Assembly (NCBI GenBank): GCA_021769865.1
Contig: JAETSB010000008.1
Span: forward strand, 1 to 64,000
DNA: 64,000 bases
Origin: Oscillospiraceae bacterium
Lineage (GTDB): Bacteria; Bacillota; Clostridia; Oscillospirales; Oscillospiraceae
Reading direction: 5' to 3'
Of this stretch, positions 44,098-52,541 are shown piece by piece; the stretch's first letter is position 1; every line of letters begins with the position of its first letter. The notes beneath the pieces are model-generated. The model did not search any database. It saw only the letters and a list, made by a program, of their open reading frames with translations, and was not told where the DNA came from. The position numbers and the translations under genes were made by a program.

Positions 44098-44572
44098 CGG
44101 CCTTCTCCCTCTTGTCGTATTTCTCGTAAAACCACTGGTAGTAGATCAGCCCCAGGACGCAGCCGGAGACGATGCACATGTCCGCCACGTTGAAGACGGG
44201 GTAGTCGATAAACTGGAAGTTGAACATGTCCACCACGTAGCCCAGGCGGAGCCGGTCCAGGATGTTCCCCAGTCCCCCGGAGATGATAAGGCAGCCAGCC
44301 AGCACCCCCAGAGGGTGGCGGACCACCCGGCGGACCAGCAGGGCCAGCAGGGCCAGGACGATGCAGCTGGTGGCGATTACCAACAGCCAGCGCATTCCCG
44401 AGAAGCTGGACCAGGCCGCGCCGTAGTTGTGGACGGCCTTCAGCTCCACGAAGCCCGGCAGGAGTGGACGGGTCTCCCCCAGGGGCAGGGTGAGGGTAAT
44501 GTAGCGCTTGACCCACTGATCCAGGGCCAGCAGGGCCAGGGCCAGCAGGGCGGAAAGGGCGGTGAAGGGCAT
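44063..44572 (-). CDS. lspA: Signal peptidase II (lipoprotein signal peptidase)
   Basis: A 169-residue aspartic protease of the membrane that cleaves lipoprotein signal peptides after lipidation. Four membrane helices are visible. The catalytic pair is D115 in GNILDRLRLGYVVDMF and D131 in FNVADMCI. Among clients in this window is the ABC binding lipoprotein. AAAGGAGG precedes the ATG. rluD overlaps its end. Confidence 0.95.
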   Translation of the reverse strand: MPFTALSALLALALLALDQWVKRYITLTLPLGETRPLLPGFVELKAVHNYGAAWSSFSGMRWLLVIATSCIVLALLALLVRRVVRHPLGVLAGCLIISGGLGNILDRLRLGYVVDMFNFQFIDYPVFNVADMCIVSGCVLGLIYYQWFYEKYDKREKADGNADAPSRGT

Positions 44573-44658
44573 GGCGGGGCCTCCTTTAGGGAATGGTGTT
44601 CCATGACAGTTTACACGTTTTGGAGAGAAAAGGCAAGGGCCGCGTTTTGGGTTCCCTC

Positions 44659-44688
44659 TTGCAAAGCCCAGGGGACTTGTGGTATGAT
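44659..44688 (+). promoter_or_regulatory. Promoter of the small membrane protein gene
   Basis: TTGCAA (44659-44664) and TATGAT (44683-44688) are 18 nt apart. Confidence 0.65.
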
Positions 44689-44740
44689 CATTTCAAACAT
44701 AAAGAGAGATCCGTTTTGGGCGGAGAGGGGAGAAGCTTTC

Positions 44741-44950
44741 ATGGCTGAGGAAACGATTCAATCCGCACAGGAGGCTCCTGTACAGGAGACCCCCGTACCA
44801 GAGATACCGGTGCCGGCCCCGGAGGCCCCGAATAGGAACCGGAAGGGCAGCCCCCTGTTGGTGATCCTAACGGTGCTTTTGACGCTGGTGGGCATTACCG
44901 ATTTGGTTTTGTGGGGCGTTGTGGGTTACTACTTCCTCCGGAACTTTTAG
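44741..44950 (+). CDS. Small single-pass membrane protein
   Basis: A 69-residue protein. The first 38 residues are acidic and rich in Pro, Val and Glu (QEAPVQETPVPEIPVPAPEAP), a short basic stretch RNRK follows, and residues 40-65 form one membrane helix (LLVILTVLLTLVGITDLVLWGVVGYYF). No family recognised. It has its own promoter, AGGGGAG before the ATG and a terminator, so it appears real although much shorter than the open frame containing it. Confidence 0.7.
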   Translation: MAEETIQSAQEAPVQETPVPEIPVPAPEAPNRNRKGSPLLVILTVLLTLVGITDLVLWGVVGYYFLRNF

Positions 44951-45056
44951 GGCTTGTCCGGACCCGGCAGGAGCAAGGAAATTTTGCGCCCGTATCCGCG
45001 TGACCGCTCGGCGGGCGCGGATTTCCCGGTTGATGAAAAACAGAATGGAAAAGGCA

Positions 45057-45090
45057 GACGGCCCCGCGCCAAAGGCGGGGCCGTCCATTT
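45057..45090. terminator. Bidirectional terminator
   Basis: A perfect 11-bp stem (45057-45067 with 45075-45085), followed by CATTTTG on the plus strand and TGCCTTTTCC on the minus strand. It serves the small membrane protein gene and clpC. Confidence 0.88.
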
Positions 45091-45093
45091 TGT

Positions 45094-47577
45094 TCAGGCG
45101 GGAATTTCTTCCTTGGTCACCAGCAGTTTGCTGTCCTCCACGGTGAGGGCGGCGGTGTCGCCCTCCTTGAGGGTGCCGTCCAGCATTCGCTCGGCCACGG
45201 CGTCTTCCACCTTGCTCTGGATGCAGCGGCGGAGGGGACGGGCGCCGTACTTGGGGTCGTAGCCCTCCCGGACCAGCTCGTCCACGGCCTCGTCGGAGGC
45301 GCTGAGGTGCAGGCCCATGGCCTCCATCCGGGCGGAGACGGTGTCCAGCATCCGGCGGGCCACCTCGTGGATGTCCGCCTCCGTCAGGGCCCGGAAGACG
45401 ATGATGTCGTCGATGCGGTTCAAAAACTCCGGGCGGAAGGTCTGGCGGAGCTCCGCCATGACGGTCTCCTTGGCCTGCTGGAACTTGTTCTCCTCGTCGT
45501 CGGCGGGAGTCTCCTGGTGGTTGAAGCCCAGCTTTGTCCCGACGGTGGTGAGGCTCTTGGCCCCGATGTTGCTGGTCATGACAATGACGGTATTCTTGAA
45601 GTCCACCGTCCGGCCCTGGGAGTCCGTAATGCGGCCGTCGTCCAGAATCTGGAGGAGGATGTTCCACACGTCCTCGTGGGCCTTCTCAATCTCGTCGAAG
45701 AGCACCACGGAGTAGGGCTTCCGGCGGACCTTCTCGGTGAGCTGGCCGCCCTCCTCGTGTCCCACATAGCCCGGGGGAGAGCCGATGAGGCGGGACACCG
45801 TGTGCCGCTCCATATACTCCGACATGTCGATGCGGATGATGGCGCTCTCGTCGCCGAACATGGCCTCCGCCAGGGACTTGCACAGCTCCGTCTTGCCCAC
45901 GCCCGTGGGGCCCAGGAAGAGGAAGGAGCCCGTGGGCCGCTTGGGGTCTTTGAGCCCCACCCGGCCCCGGCGGATGGCCCGGGCCACGGCCTGGACGGCC
46001 TCGTCCTGGCCCACCACCCGCTTGTGGAGGATCTCCTCCATCCGCAGCAGGCGGCTGCCCTCGTCCTCCGTCAGGCGGGTGACGGGGATGCCCGTCCAGC
46101 CCGCCACCACGGCGGCGATGTCCTCCGCCGTGACGGGACGGTGCTGCCGGGGGCTGGAGCGGCGCTTCTCCCGCTCCTGCTCCACCTGGTCCTGGTAGTT
46201 GCTCTCAATGTCCCGGAGCTGGGCGGCGGTCTCGAAGTCCTGCCGCGCGATGGCGGCTTCCTTGTCCTTGGCCAGGGCGGCGATCTTCTCCTCCAGGGAT
46301 TTCAGCTCGGGGGAGATCTCCTCCTCTTCCATGCGGACCCGGGAGGCGGCCTCGTCCATCAGGTCGATGGCCTTGTCGGGGAGGAAGCGGTCGGAGATAT
46401 ACCGGGCGGAGAGGGTGACGGCGGCCTCCAGGGCCTCGTCGGTGAGCTGGAGCTTGTGGTGAGCCTCGTACTTCTCCCGGAGGCCCTTTAAAATCTCCAG
46501 GCTGGCTTCCTGAGAGGGTTCGCCCACCTGGACAGGCTGGAAGCGGCGCTCCAGGGCGGCGTCCTTCTCGATATACTTCCGGTACTCGTTCAGGGTGGTG
46601 GCCCCGATGACCCGGATCTCGCCCCGGCCCAGGGCGGGCTTGATGATGTTGGCGGCGTCCACGGCCCCCTCGGCGCTGCCCGCGCCTACGATGGTGTGGA
46701 GCTCGTCGATGAAGAGGATCACGTCCCCGGATTTCTTCACCTCGTCCAGGGCCTTTTTGATCCGCTCCTCAAACTCGCCCCGGTACTTGGTGCCGGCCAC
46801 CATGCCGGAGAGGTCTAGGGACAAAATGCGCTTGTCCAGCAGGTCGTCGGGCACGTCCCCCATGACGATCTTCCGGGCCAGGCCCTCGGCGATGGCGGTC
46901 TTGCCCACGCCGGGCTCGCCGATAAGGCAGGGGTTGTTCTTCGTCCGGCGGGAGAGAATCTGGATCACCCGCTGGATTTCCTCGTCCCGGCCCACCACCG
47001 GGTCCAGCTTGCCGTTCCGGGCGTCGGCGGTCAGGTCCCGGGTGAACTCCCGGAGGGTCTTCCCCCCGCTTCCACCGGCGCCGCCGCCGGAGGAGGGGCC
47101 CCGGTCGTCCCGGGGGGCGGCGGGCTGGCGGCTCTGGGGCCGCTGGTTCAGCTTCTGCATCAGGGCGGCGTAGAGGGGCCGGGCGTCCACCCCCGCGGTG
47201 CGGAGGATACGGACGGCCATGTTGTTGCCCTCCCGAAGAAGGCCCGCCAGCAGGTGCTCGGTGCCCACGTAAGGGCTGCCGCTGCGGACGGCGTCCTCCA
47301 CGGCGATTTCCACCACCCGGCGGGCCCGGGGAGTCAGGCCCTGGGCGGGGTTCCCGCCGGGGAGGCCCGCCCCCACGCTGCGCTTGATGATCTGGACGAT
47401 CATGTCGTCGGTGAGCCCGGCCTCCAGGAGCACGTCGTGGGCGGTGCCCTGGTCCTCCCGGATCAGGCCCAGCAGCAGGTGCTCGGTGCCCACGTACCCG
47501 TGGCCCAGCTCGCCCGCGGCCTCCTGGCAGAGGCGGAGGGACTCCTCCGCGCCGGGGCTGAATTTTTTCTCATTCAT
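45094..47577 (-). CDS. clpC: ATP-dependent protease ATPase subunit ClpC
   Basis: An 827-residue Hsp100 unfoldase that feeds substrates to ClpP. Two Clp_N repeats (about 1-140) lead into a Gly/Ser-rich linker, then AAA domain 1 (GEPGVGKT at 220-227, FIDELH), a middle domain with a UVR-like motif ([17 protein letters not shown]), AAA domain 2 ([19 protein letters not shown]) and the C-terminal D2-small domain. It is last in the ctsR-mcsA-clpC operon. mcsB, the arginine kinase gene usually found just before clpC, is absent here. Confidence 0.96.
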   Translation of the reverse strand: MNEKKFSPGAEESLRLCQEAAGELGHGYVGTEHLLLGLIREDQGTAHDVLLEAGLTDDMIVQIIKRSVGAGLPGGNPAQGLTPRARRVVEIAVEDAVRSGSPYVGTEHLLAGLLREGNNMAVRILRTAGVDARPLYAALMQKLNQRPQSRQPAAPRDDRGPSSGGGAGGSGGKTLREFTRDLTADARNGKLDPVVGRDEEIQRVIQILSRRTKNNPCLIGEPGVGKTAIAEGLARKIVMGDVPDDLLDKRILSLDLSGMVAGTKYRGEFEERIKKALDEVKKSGDVILFIDELHTIVGAGSAEGAVDAANIIKPALGRGEIRVIGATTLNEYRKYIEKDAALERRFQPVQVGEPSQEASLEILKGLREKYEAHHKLQLTDEALEAAVTLSARYISDRFLPDKAIDLMDEAASRVRMEEEEISPELKSLEEKIAALAKDKEAAIARQDFETAAQLRDIESNYQDQVEQEREKRRSSPRQHRPVTAEDIAAVVAGWTGIPVTRLTEDEGSRLLRMEEILHKRVVGQDEAVQAVARAIRRGRVGLKDPKRPTGSFLFLGPTGVGKTELCKSLAEAMFGDESAIIRIDMSEYMERHTVSRLIGSPPGYVGHEEGGQLTEKVRRKPYSVVLFDEIEKAHEDVWNILLQILDDGRITDSQGRTVDFKNTVIVMTSNIGAKSLTTVGTKLGFNHQETPADDEENKFQQAKETVMAELRQTFRPEFLNRIDDIIVFRALTEADIHEVARRMLDTVSARMEAMGLHLSASDEAVDELVREGYDPKYGARPLRRCIQSKVEDAVAERMLDGTLKEGDTAALTVEDSKLLVTKEEIPA

Positions 47578-47610
47578 ATTCGATGCACTTCCTTTCGTGA
47601 AGGTCGGTTT

Positions 47611-48078
47611 TTAGTTTCCTTCCATGCTGTGGATCTGGTCCCGGAGCTCCGCCGCCCGCTCGAAATTCTCCTCCTGGACGGCCTTCTGCATCTCCATCCG
47701 CAGGGCGTTGAGCTGACGAGTCTTGGAGATCTGGTTCTGCTCCTCCTGCTCCAGCAGGGTCTCCTGGGGCTTCTGAGCTTCCTGCCGGGCCTCCGCCGGG
47801 GCGCCCAGGGCGGGCATGTCGGCGAAAAAGTCGTCGAAGGGGCTCTCCAGCATGCGGTTCATCCGGCCCAGAAGGGAGGGGAAGGGGGTGAAGAAGTCGT
47901 CGAAGAGGCCGCCGCCGAAGAAGTTCTGCATCATCCGCTGGCTCTGGGCGGCCAGCTTCTGGGTGTAGCCCAGCTTCTCGGCGCATTCGCCGCACAGGTG
48001 CTTCTCGGTGACCTGGCCGTTGATGTTGCTCTGGTAAACGAAGGTGACTTCATTCTTGCCACAATTTTCGCATTTCAT
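47611..48078 (-). CDS. mcsA: McsA-like zinc protein with UVR motif
   Basis: A 155-residue protein. Zinc-binding Cys pairs lie at C3/C6 and C29/C32, a Phe/Met-rich region (MMQNFFGGGLFDDFF) follows, and the C-terminus (about 115-150) is a UVR motif (QLNALRMEMQKAVQEENFERAAELRDQI). In Bacillus McsA helps CtsR and activates the kinase McsB; without mcsB nearby it may act mainly as a ClpC partner. The protein has fewer CxxC pairs visible than Bacillus McsA. Confidence 0.85.
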   Translation of the reverse strand: MKCENCGKNEVTFVYQSNINGQVTEKHLCGECAEKLGYTQKLAAQSQRMMQNFFGGGLFDDFFTPFPSLLGRMNRMLESPFDDFFADMPALGAPAEARQEAQKPQETLLEQEEQNQISKTRQLNALRMEMQKAVQEENFERAAELRDQIHSMEGN

Positions 48079-48152
48079 AATAAAAACCTCCTGTATATGA
48101 AAACGATTTTGGTTGACAGATAAAAGATAGAGCTGTTTCAGTTTATGCTTCG

Positions 48153-48605
48153 CTAGACCTGGAGAATCAGGACGTTTTTCAGGATGTCCGCCCGGACCTG
48201 GTCCCGGAGGTCCCGGGGCACGGCCCCCAGGGCCTTGTCTCCCACGGCGGCCAGCAGCGTCCGGGCCAGGTCCTCCGTCAGCGCCCCGGCCTCCGCCAGG
48301 TTCCCCAGGATGGCCCGGGCGGAGGGCAGGTCCACCTGGTCTCCCAGGGAGTTGATGACGTGCATCAGCAGCGTCTCCCGGTCCACCTGGACCCGGGTGA
48401 TGCGGATATACCCGTTGCCGCCCCGGCGGCTCTCCACGATATAGCCCCGCTCGGGGGAGAAGCGGGTGGACATGACGTAGTTGATCTGGCTGGGCACGCA
48501 GTTGAACTTCTGGGCCAGCTCGCCCCGCTGGACCTCCAGCACGCCGTCCCCGGTTTCATCCAGGCAGTCCTGCAAAAAGCCGGCGATCAAATCGGAAATC
48601 CCCAT
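48153..48605 (-). CDS. ctsR: CtsR heat-shock repressor
   Basis: A 150-residue repressor of clp genes. The winged helix (about 1-75) contains the RGELAQKFNCVPSQINYVMSTRFSPERGYIVESRRGGNGYIRI segment with the temperature-sensing Gly-rich wing. The C-terminal domain forms the dimer and McsA/ClpC contacts. ATG at 48605 follows AGAGGTG. Two heptad-repeat operator sites upstream show autoregulation. Confidence 0.93.
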   Translation of the reverse strand: MGISDLIAGFLQDCLDETGDGVLEVQRGELAQKFNCVPSQINYVMSTRFSPERGYIVESRRGGNGYIRITRVQVDRETLLMHVINSLGDQVDLPSARAILGNLAEAGALTEDLARTLLAAVGDKALGAVPRDLRDQVRADILKNVLILQV

Positions 48606-48645
48606 GGGAGCACCTCTTTTCAAAATGTTTTGAGCTTGATTTGAC

Positions 48646-48662
48646 TTTGACTATCTTTGATC
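48646..48662 (-). promoter_or_regulatory. CtsR box, downstream of the -10
   Basis: TTTGACT-ATC-TTTGATC on the plus strand, a near match to the CtsR heptad repeat (GGTCAAA-N3-RGTCAAA on the minus strand). A further TTTGACT adjoins at 48640-48646. Confidence 0.8.
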
Positions 48663-48676
48663 TTTTGGATGATGCC

Positions 48677-48704
48677 AGTATACCACCCCTGGGGAAAATG
48701 TCAA
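48677..48704 (-). promoter_or_regulatory. ctsR operon promoter
   Basis: On the minus strand TTGACA (48699-48704) and TATACT (48677-48682) are 16 nt apart, between two CtsR boxes. Confidence 0.85.
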
Positions 48705-48713
48705 GAGGAAAAG

Positions 48714-48730
48714 TTTGACTTTCTTTGACG
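48714..48730 (-). promoter_or_regulatory. CtsR box, upstream of the -35
   Basis: TTTGACT-TTC-TTTGACG on the plus strand fits the CtsR consensus heptads at the 3-nt spacing. Confidence 0.85.
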
Positions 48731-48787
48731 TTTGTGAAAACAAATTGTGAACGGCAAAATTTTTCCGTCAGGGCTTTCACAAAGCTC

Positions 48788-48815
48788 TTGCATTTTTCCA
48801 AGAGTATGCTACAAT
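48788..48815 (+). promoter_or_regulatory. Ferredoxin promoter
   Basis: TTGCAT (48788-48793) and TACAAT (48810-48815) are 16 nt apart, 30 nt before the ferredoxin ATG. Confidence 0.7.
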
Positions 48816-48845
48816 GAGGATACAATTCTAATGGAGGTGCAACCC

Positions 48846-49019
48846 ATGGCCTATAAGATCACTTCTGCCTGTGTGAGCTGCGGCGCCTGCGCCGACGCCT
48901 GCCCCGCCGGCGCCATCAGCCAGGGCGATGATTCCTACGTCATCGACGCGGCCGCCTGCCTGGACTGCGGTTCTTGCAGCGACACCTGCCCCAACGGCGC
49001 CATCGTCCCCGAGGAGTAA
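48846..49019 (+). CDS. 2[4Fe-4S] ferredoxin
   Basis: A 57-residue clostridial-type ferredoxin. Two CxxCxxCxxxCP motifs (CVSCGACADACP and CLDCGSCSDTCP) bind two [4Fe-4S] clusters for low-potential electron transfer between metabolic enzymes. The ATG at 48846 has GGAGG 8 nt upstream; the longer frame upstream is not used. It is monocistronic, with its own promoter and terminator, as expected for a highly expressed carrier. Confidence 0.95.
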   Translation: MAYKITSACVSCGACADACPAGAISQGDDSYVIDAAACLDCGSCSDTCPNGAIVPEE

Positions 49020-49035
49020 TTCATAAGGGATACAT

Positions 49036-49069
49036 AAAAGTCCCGTGAGCAACGCTCACGGGGCTTTTT
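49036..49069 (+). terminator. Ferredoxin terminator
   Basis: A 15-nt arm pair (49036-49050 with 49054-49068, one wobble) ending in TTTTTG; it may also end the leftward radical SAM transcript. Confidence 0.88.
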
Positions 49070-49070
49070 G

Positions 49071-49943
49071 TCATATGCCGGAGAGGTCAAAGTCCGGGGT
49101 GTACTCCTCCCGGGCGGAGGTGCGCTCCTGAGTGTAGCCGTCCACGATGCCGCAGTTGGACATGTACTCCGTTGCCGAGCGGTATTCGGCCCTGGTCACA
49201 TGGCGGCGGAGATTCCCCGCGGCCCCGGGCTGGGGGGTGTACTGGCTCATGAGGGAGAAGAGCACGTCCCCGGGGCGGAAGGTCTCCGCCACCCAGTCGA
49301 TGACGCGCCGGGTGTTCTCCGGCTCTCCGGGGAGGAGCAGGTGCCGGATCAGCACGCCGGATTTCAGCAGGCCGTTTTCCATGCGGTAAGGACCCGTCTG
49401 GCGGAACATCTCCAAAATGGCCGGGGCGGCGCGGTCGAAGTAGTCCGGGGCGGCGGAGTACCTCCCGGCGGGGCCCGGCAGGGCGTATTTCAGGTCCGGC
49501 AGGTAGATTTGGACCTTGCCGGTCAAGCTTTGTAAAGTGGAAATGCTTTCATAGCCCCCGCAGTTCCACACCACGGGGACGGGCCAGAGCTCCTCCCCCA
49601 GGGCCTCCAGTACGGCGGGGGCAAAATGGGTGGGGGTCACCAGGTCCAGGCAGGCCGCCCCCTGGGCGATGAGCTCCCGAAAGATCTCCCGGAGGCGGGC
49701 GGGCGTGACGGGCTTCCCCACGCCGCCCTGGGAAATGGGCTTATTTTGGCAGTAGGCGCAGCGGAGATTGCAGCCGGAGAAAAAGACGGTCCCCGCCCCG
49801 TGTTTTCCCACCAGACAGGGCTCCTCCCATTGGTGGAGCATGGCCCGGGCGATGACCGGCGCTGACGGCTGTCCGCACACGCCGCCGGGGCGGTCCGGGG
49901 TCCGCTCCACGCCGCAGCTTCGGGGACAGAGGGTGCAGATCAT
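49071..49943 (-). CDS. Radical SAM protein, PFL-activase-like
   Basis: A 290-residue radical SAM enzyme. The SAM cluster motif CNLRCAYC lies near 59-66, preceded by an N-terminal Cys cluster (CTLCPRSC and C23) that may hold a second iron-sulfur site. TPTHFAPAVLEAL and VVWNCGGYES fit the COG1313 (PflX-like) group, often annotated as pyruvate formate-lyase activase-like, but no glycyl radical enzyme is adjacent. The ATG at 49943 overlaps the tdk stop by 4 nt. Confidence 0.82.
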   Translation of the reverse strand: MICTLCPRSCGVERTPDRPGGVCGQPSAPVIARAMLHQWEEPCLVGKHGAGTVFFSGCNLRCAYCQNKPISQGGVGKPVTPARLREIFRELIAQGAACLDLVTPTHFAPAVLEALGEELWPVPVVWNCGGYESISTLQSLTGKVQIYLPDLKYALPGPAGRYSAAPDYFDRAAPAILEMFRQTGPYRMENGLLKSGVLIRHLLLPGEPENTRRVIDWVAETFRPGDVLFSLMSQYTPQPGAAGNLRRHVTRAEYRSATEYMSNCGIVDGYTQERTSAREEYTPDFDLSGI

Positions 49944-50527
49944 AGGGCCCCCACGTCGAAGTCGGGGCCCAGATTGCCCTCCATCCAGTGGCGGCGGCAG
50001 AGGCCGATGTATTTGTCGTTGGCCCCCAGGACCACCTGCTCCCCCTCTTTCAAAACCTTGCCGTGTTCGTCGAAGCGGGCGTTGAAGGTGGCCTTTTTGC
50101 CGCACCAGCAGATGGTCTTGACCTCCTCGATCTTGTCGGCCATGACCAGCAGGGCGTAGCTGCCGGGGAACAGGTCCCCCTTGAAGTCCGCCCGGAGGCC
50201 GTAGCACATGACGGGGATGTCCAGGTCGTCCACGATGTAGACCAGATACATGACCTCTTCCTTGGTCAAAAACTGGGCCTCGTCCACGATGATGCAGGCG
50301 TTCTGCTGGAGCTCCATGATGGTGAGCTTCTGCATCTCGTCAAAGTACACGCAGGGGTATTTCAACCCGATGCGGGAATAGACCATGTGGTCCCCGTCCC
50401 GGGCGTCCAGCCGGGGCTTGACCATCAGGGCCTTCTGGCCCCGCTCCTCGTAGTTGAAGCGGGCCATCAGGGCGTTGGCGGACTTGCTGGAGCCCATGGC
50501 TCCATACTTAAAGTATAATTGCGCCAT
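49940..50527 (-). CDS. tdk: Thymidine kinase
   Basis: A 195-residue type II thymidine kinase that salvages thymidine to dTMP. The P-loop is GAMGSSKS at 9-16, the Walker B region is IIVDEAQFL, and a zinc ribbon is formed by CWCGK and a later CRRH. The lasso-loop region is present. The downstream radical SAM gene overlaps by 4 nt. Confidence 0.94.
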   Translation of the reverse strand: MAQLYFKYGAMGSSKSANALMARFNYEERGQKALMVKPRLDARDGDHMVYSRIGLKYPCVYFDEMQKLTIMELQQNACIIVDEAQFLTKEEVMYLVYIVDDLDIPVMCYGLRADFKGDLFPGSYALLVMADKIEEVKTICWCGKKATFNARFDEHGKVLKEGEQVVLGANDKYIGLCRRHWMEGNLGPDFDVGAL

Positions 50528-50559
50528 AATAATACAAAAAGCGATGAATCTCGACGGGA

Positions 50560-51024
50560 TTATTCCTCGCTTGCTTCCTCCTCTTTTGTTTCTTCGGTCT
50601 CAAGCCGGGGGGCGAAGGGCTCATAGGTCTCCGGCGGGTCCGGCATGTCGAAGACCGCTTTTTTGCAGTCCCGGCAAAGCCAGGCGGTCTTATAGAGACC
50701 GCTCCAGATGCTGCCCTCATCCTGCACGTCGATTCTGCCGGCGTCGTCCAGGCCCCGGAGAAGATCGGTTTTGTAGATGCCGGGATACCAGCTGACAGAA
50801 CCTCGCCCGCCGACTAAAAAGCCCTGCTCCATGTCCTTCCCGCACCAGGGGCACGTCTCCGGGGGAAGGCGCTTGGCTTCTTCCTTCTCCTTCGCCTTGG
50901 CTTTGCGCTCCTCGTTCCAGGCTTTCAGGCTGTCAAGGGGATTTGCTTGCGGGTCCTTGGGTTCCGCCCGGGGCTTGTCCGGCTTGCGGTCCCAGGGGTC
51001 CTCGCTCTGCTTCCAAAAAGGCAT
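50560..51024 (-). CDS. Zinc-ribbon protein of unknown function
   Basis: A 154-residue protein. The charged N-terminal half (residues 1-55) is helical and rich in Lys and Glu. A zinc-ribbon-like region follows: CPWCGKDMEQGFLVGGRGSVSWYP, later closed by CRDCKK. The pattern resembles PF20097/DUF6487-type domains. The C-terminus is acidic. AGGAGGAG precedes the ATG at 51024, and only 8 nt separate it from mutY. No function known. Confidence 0.72.
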   Translation of the reverse strand: MPFWKQSEDPWDRKPDKPRAEPKDPQANPLDSLKAWNEERKAKAKEKEEAKRLPPETCPWCGKDMEQGFLVGGRGSVSWYPGIYKTDLLRGLDDAGRIDVQDEGSIWSGLYKTAWLCRDCKKAVFDMPDPPETYEPFAPRLETEETKEEEASEE

Positions 51025-51032
51025 GGCTCCTC

Positions 51033-52091
51033 CTATTCTCTCAGCGCCCGCTCCGCCTCCTCCCGGTAGCGGGCGAAGGCGGCGGGGACGGCGTGCTGCT
51101 CCAAGGTGTCCACCCAGATAAAGCCTTCCGGTCCCTCGCCGGCGGCCTCTAGGGTATAGCCGGTCATGTGCCACTCCACATGGCTGAAAATGTGCTTGGC
51201 CGTCAGGCGGTTTCTCCAGGTCTTCGGCTCCAGGCCCCAGGCCCGGACCGCCTCGGCCGCGGCAGCCTCGTCCAGGGCTCCTTCCACGTTGGGAAACTCC
51301 CACAGCCCCGCCAGCAGGCCGGAGGCCGGACGCTTGCGGAGAGCGGTCTTTCCTTCCCGGAGAAAGAGGAACACCGTTTTGTTCTCCACCCGGCGGGATT
51401 TCTTCGGGGCCTTCACCGGGAGAGTCTCCGCCGTGCCCCGGGCACGGCCCAGGCAGAGGTCCCGGGCGGGACAGAACAGGCACTTGGGCGGGCCGTTCGG
51501 CACGCAGACGATGGCCCCCAGCTCCATGAGGGCCTGGTTGAAGATCCGCACGTCCGCTTCCGCCTCCGGGAAGACCGCCTGGACCTGGGCGCGGATGTTC
51601 TTTTTCGTCTGAGGGGCGGCGATGTCGCTGTGGTCGTCCGTCAGTCGGGTCACCACCCGGAGGACGTTGCCGTCCACCGCCGCTTCCCGCCGGGCAAAGG
51701 CGGCGGAGGCGATGGCGGCGGCGGTGTAGTCCCCGACGCCGGGGAGCTCCAGAAGTCCCTCGTAAGTGTCGGGGAAGCCGCCCCGGTCCGTGACCAGTTT
51801 CGCCGCCCGCTGGAGATTTCGGGCCCGGCTGTAGTAGCCCAGGCCCTCCCAGAGCTTCATGAGCTGGTCTGACCGCGCGGAGGCTAACGCCTCCACCGTG
51901 GGGAAGGCGTCCAGGAAGCGGGCGTAGTAGCCCAGCACCGCCGCCACCCGGGTCTGCTGGAGCATGATCTCCGAAACCCAGATCCGGTAGGGGTCCGACG
52001 TTTTTCGCCAGGGGAGGTCCCGGGCGTTCTTCCGATACCAGGCCAGCAGCGGCGGCGGGAGCTGCGATAATGTCATAGCGTTTTCGTTCAT
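51033..52091 (-). CDS. mutY: A/G-specific adenine glycosylase MutY
   Basis: A 352-residue DNA repair enzyme removing adenine opposite 8-oxoguanine. The catalytic Glu is E41 in SEIMLQQTRV, the helix-hairpin-helix is LPGVGDYTAAAIAS followed by VDGNVLRV, and the [4Fe-4S] site has Cys spacing x7, x2 and x5 (one residue longer in the first gap than E. coli). The C-terminal Nudix-like domain (about 225-350) recognises 8-oxoG. No ribosome site precedes the ATG at 52091 and a -10 box lies 6 nt before it, suggesting a leaderless mRNA. Confidence 0.93.
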   Translation of the reverse strand: MNENAMTLSQLPPPLLAWYRKNARDLPWRKTSDPYRIWVSEIMLQQTRVAAVLGYYARFLDAFPTVEALASARSDQLMKLWEGLGYYSRARNLQRAAKLVTDRGGFPDTYEGLLELPGVGDYTAAAIASAAFARREAAVDGNVLRVVTRLTDDHSDIAAPQTKKNIRAQVQAVFPEAEADVRIFNQALMELGAIVCVPNGPPKCLFCPARDLCLGRARGTAETLPVKAPKKSRRVENKTVFLFLREGKTALRKRPASGLLAGLWEFPNVEGALDEAAAAEAVRAWGLEPKTWRNRLTAKHIFSHVEWHMTGYTLEAAGEGPEGFIWVDTLEQHAVPAAFARYREEAERALRE

Positions 52092-52097
52092 GGGGAG

Positions 52098-52106
52098 ATT
52101 ATAGCA
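52098..52106 (-). promoter_or_regulatory. Extended -10 directly before mutY
   Basis: TGCTATAAT on the minus strand ends 6 nt before the mutY ATG, so transcription should start at or next to the start codon. The -35 is weak. Confidence 0.6.
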
Positions 52107-52143
52107 CAGATTTCAAAGGATGGACAGAGTTTTTTCCGGGGGC

Positions 52144-52172
52144 TTGACATACCTAGAAATACTATGTATAAT
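52144..52172 (+). promoter_or_regulatory. Consensus promoter of the padR operon
   Basis: TTGACA (52144-52149) and TATAAT (52167-52172) are 17 nt apart. Confidence 0.9.
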
Positions 52173-52193
52173 GAGCATAGAAATTCTAGGTAT
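52149..52193 (+). promoter_or_regulatory. PadR operator dyad
   Basis: Two 18-nt half-sites (52149-52166 and the complement of 52176-52193) match at 16 of 18 positions around a 9-nt centre that contains the -10 box. This is the expected layout for autorepression by the PadR protein downstream. Confidence 0.8.
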
Positions 52194-52208
52194 CAGGAGG
52201 CGGACACG

Positions 52209-52541
52209 ATGAAGAAACAGGCCATTGAACACACCCGGCTGCTGGCCCTGTCCCTGCTGGCGGGGGAGGACATGTATGGGTACCAGATGATTGTGGAGCT
52301 GGCCCGGCGGTCTAATCATACCTTCGACATGAAGGAGGGGACGCTGTACCCGGTGCTCCACGGGCTGGAGCAGGAGGGCTTTGTGGAGGCCTACCGGAAG
52401 CAAGCCCCCACGGGCCGGGAGCGGAAGTACTACCACCTCACCCGGAAGGGGGAGCACGCCCTCCGGGAGGAGGAGGCCGCCTGGAAGCGGTACTCCGGGG
52501 CGGTGAACGACGTGCTGCGGGGCGGCGCGGAGGCCGTATGA
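52209..52541 (+). CDS. PadR family transcriptional regulator
   Basis: A 110-residue winged-helix repressor. The core runs from LLALSLLAGEDMYGYQMIVELARR to MKEGTLYPVLHGLEQEGFVEAY, with wing RERKYYHLTRKG and a C-terminal dimerisation helix. The ATG at 52209 follows AGGAGG. A perfect promoter and a dyad operator overlap just upstream. It heads an operon with two membrane proteins, linked by 4-nt overlaps; the usual function of such pairs is envelope stress or drug sensing. Confidence 0.9.
   Translation: MKKQAIEHTRLLALSLLAGEDMYGYQMIVELARRSNHTFDMKEGTLYPVLHGLEQEGFVEAYRKQAPTGRERKYYHLTRKGEHALREEEAAWKRYSGAVNDVLRGGAEAV

Noticed and set aside
43970-44950. 326-residue plus-strand open frame over rluD-lspA
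   Set aside because: Only the last 69 codons (from 44741) have a promoter, ribosome site and protein-like sequence.
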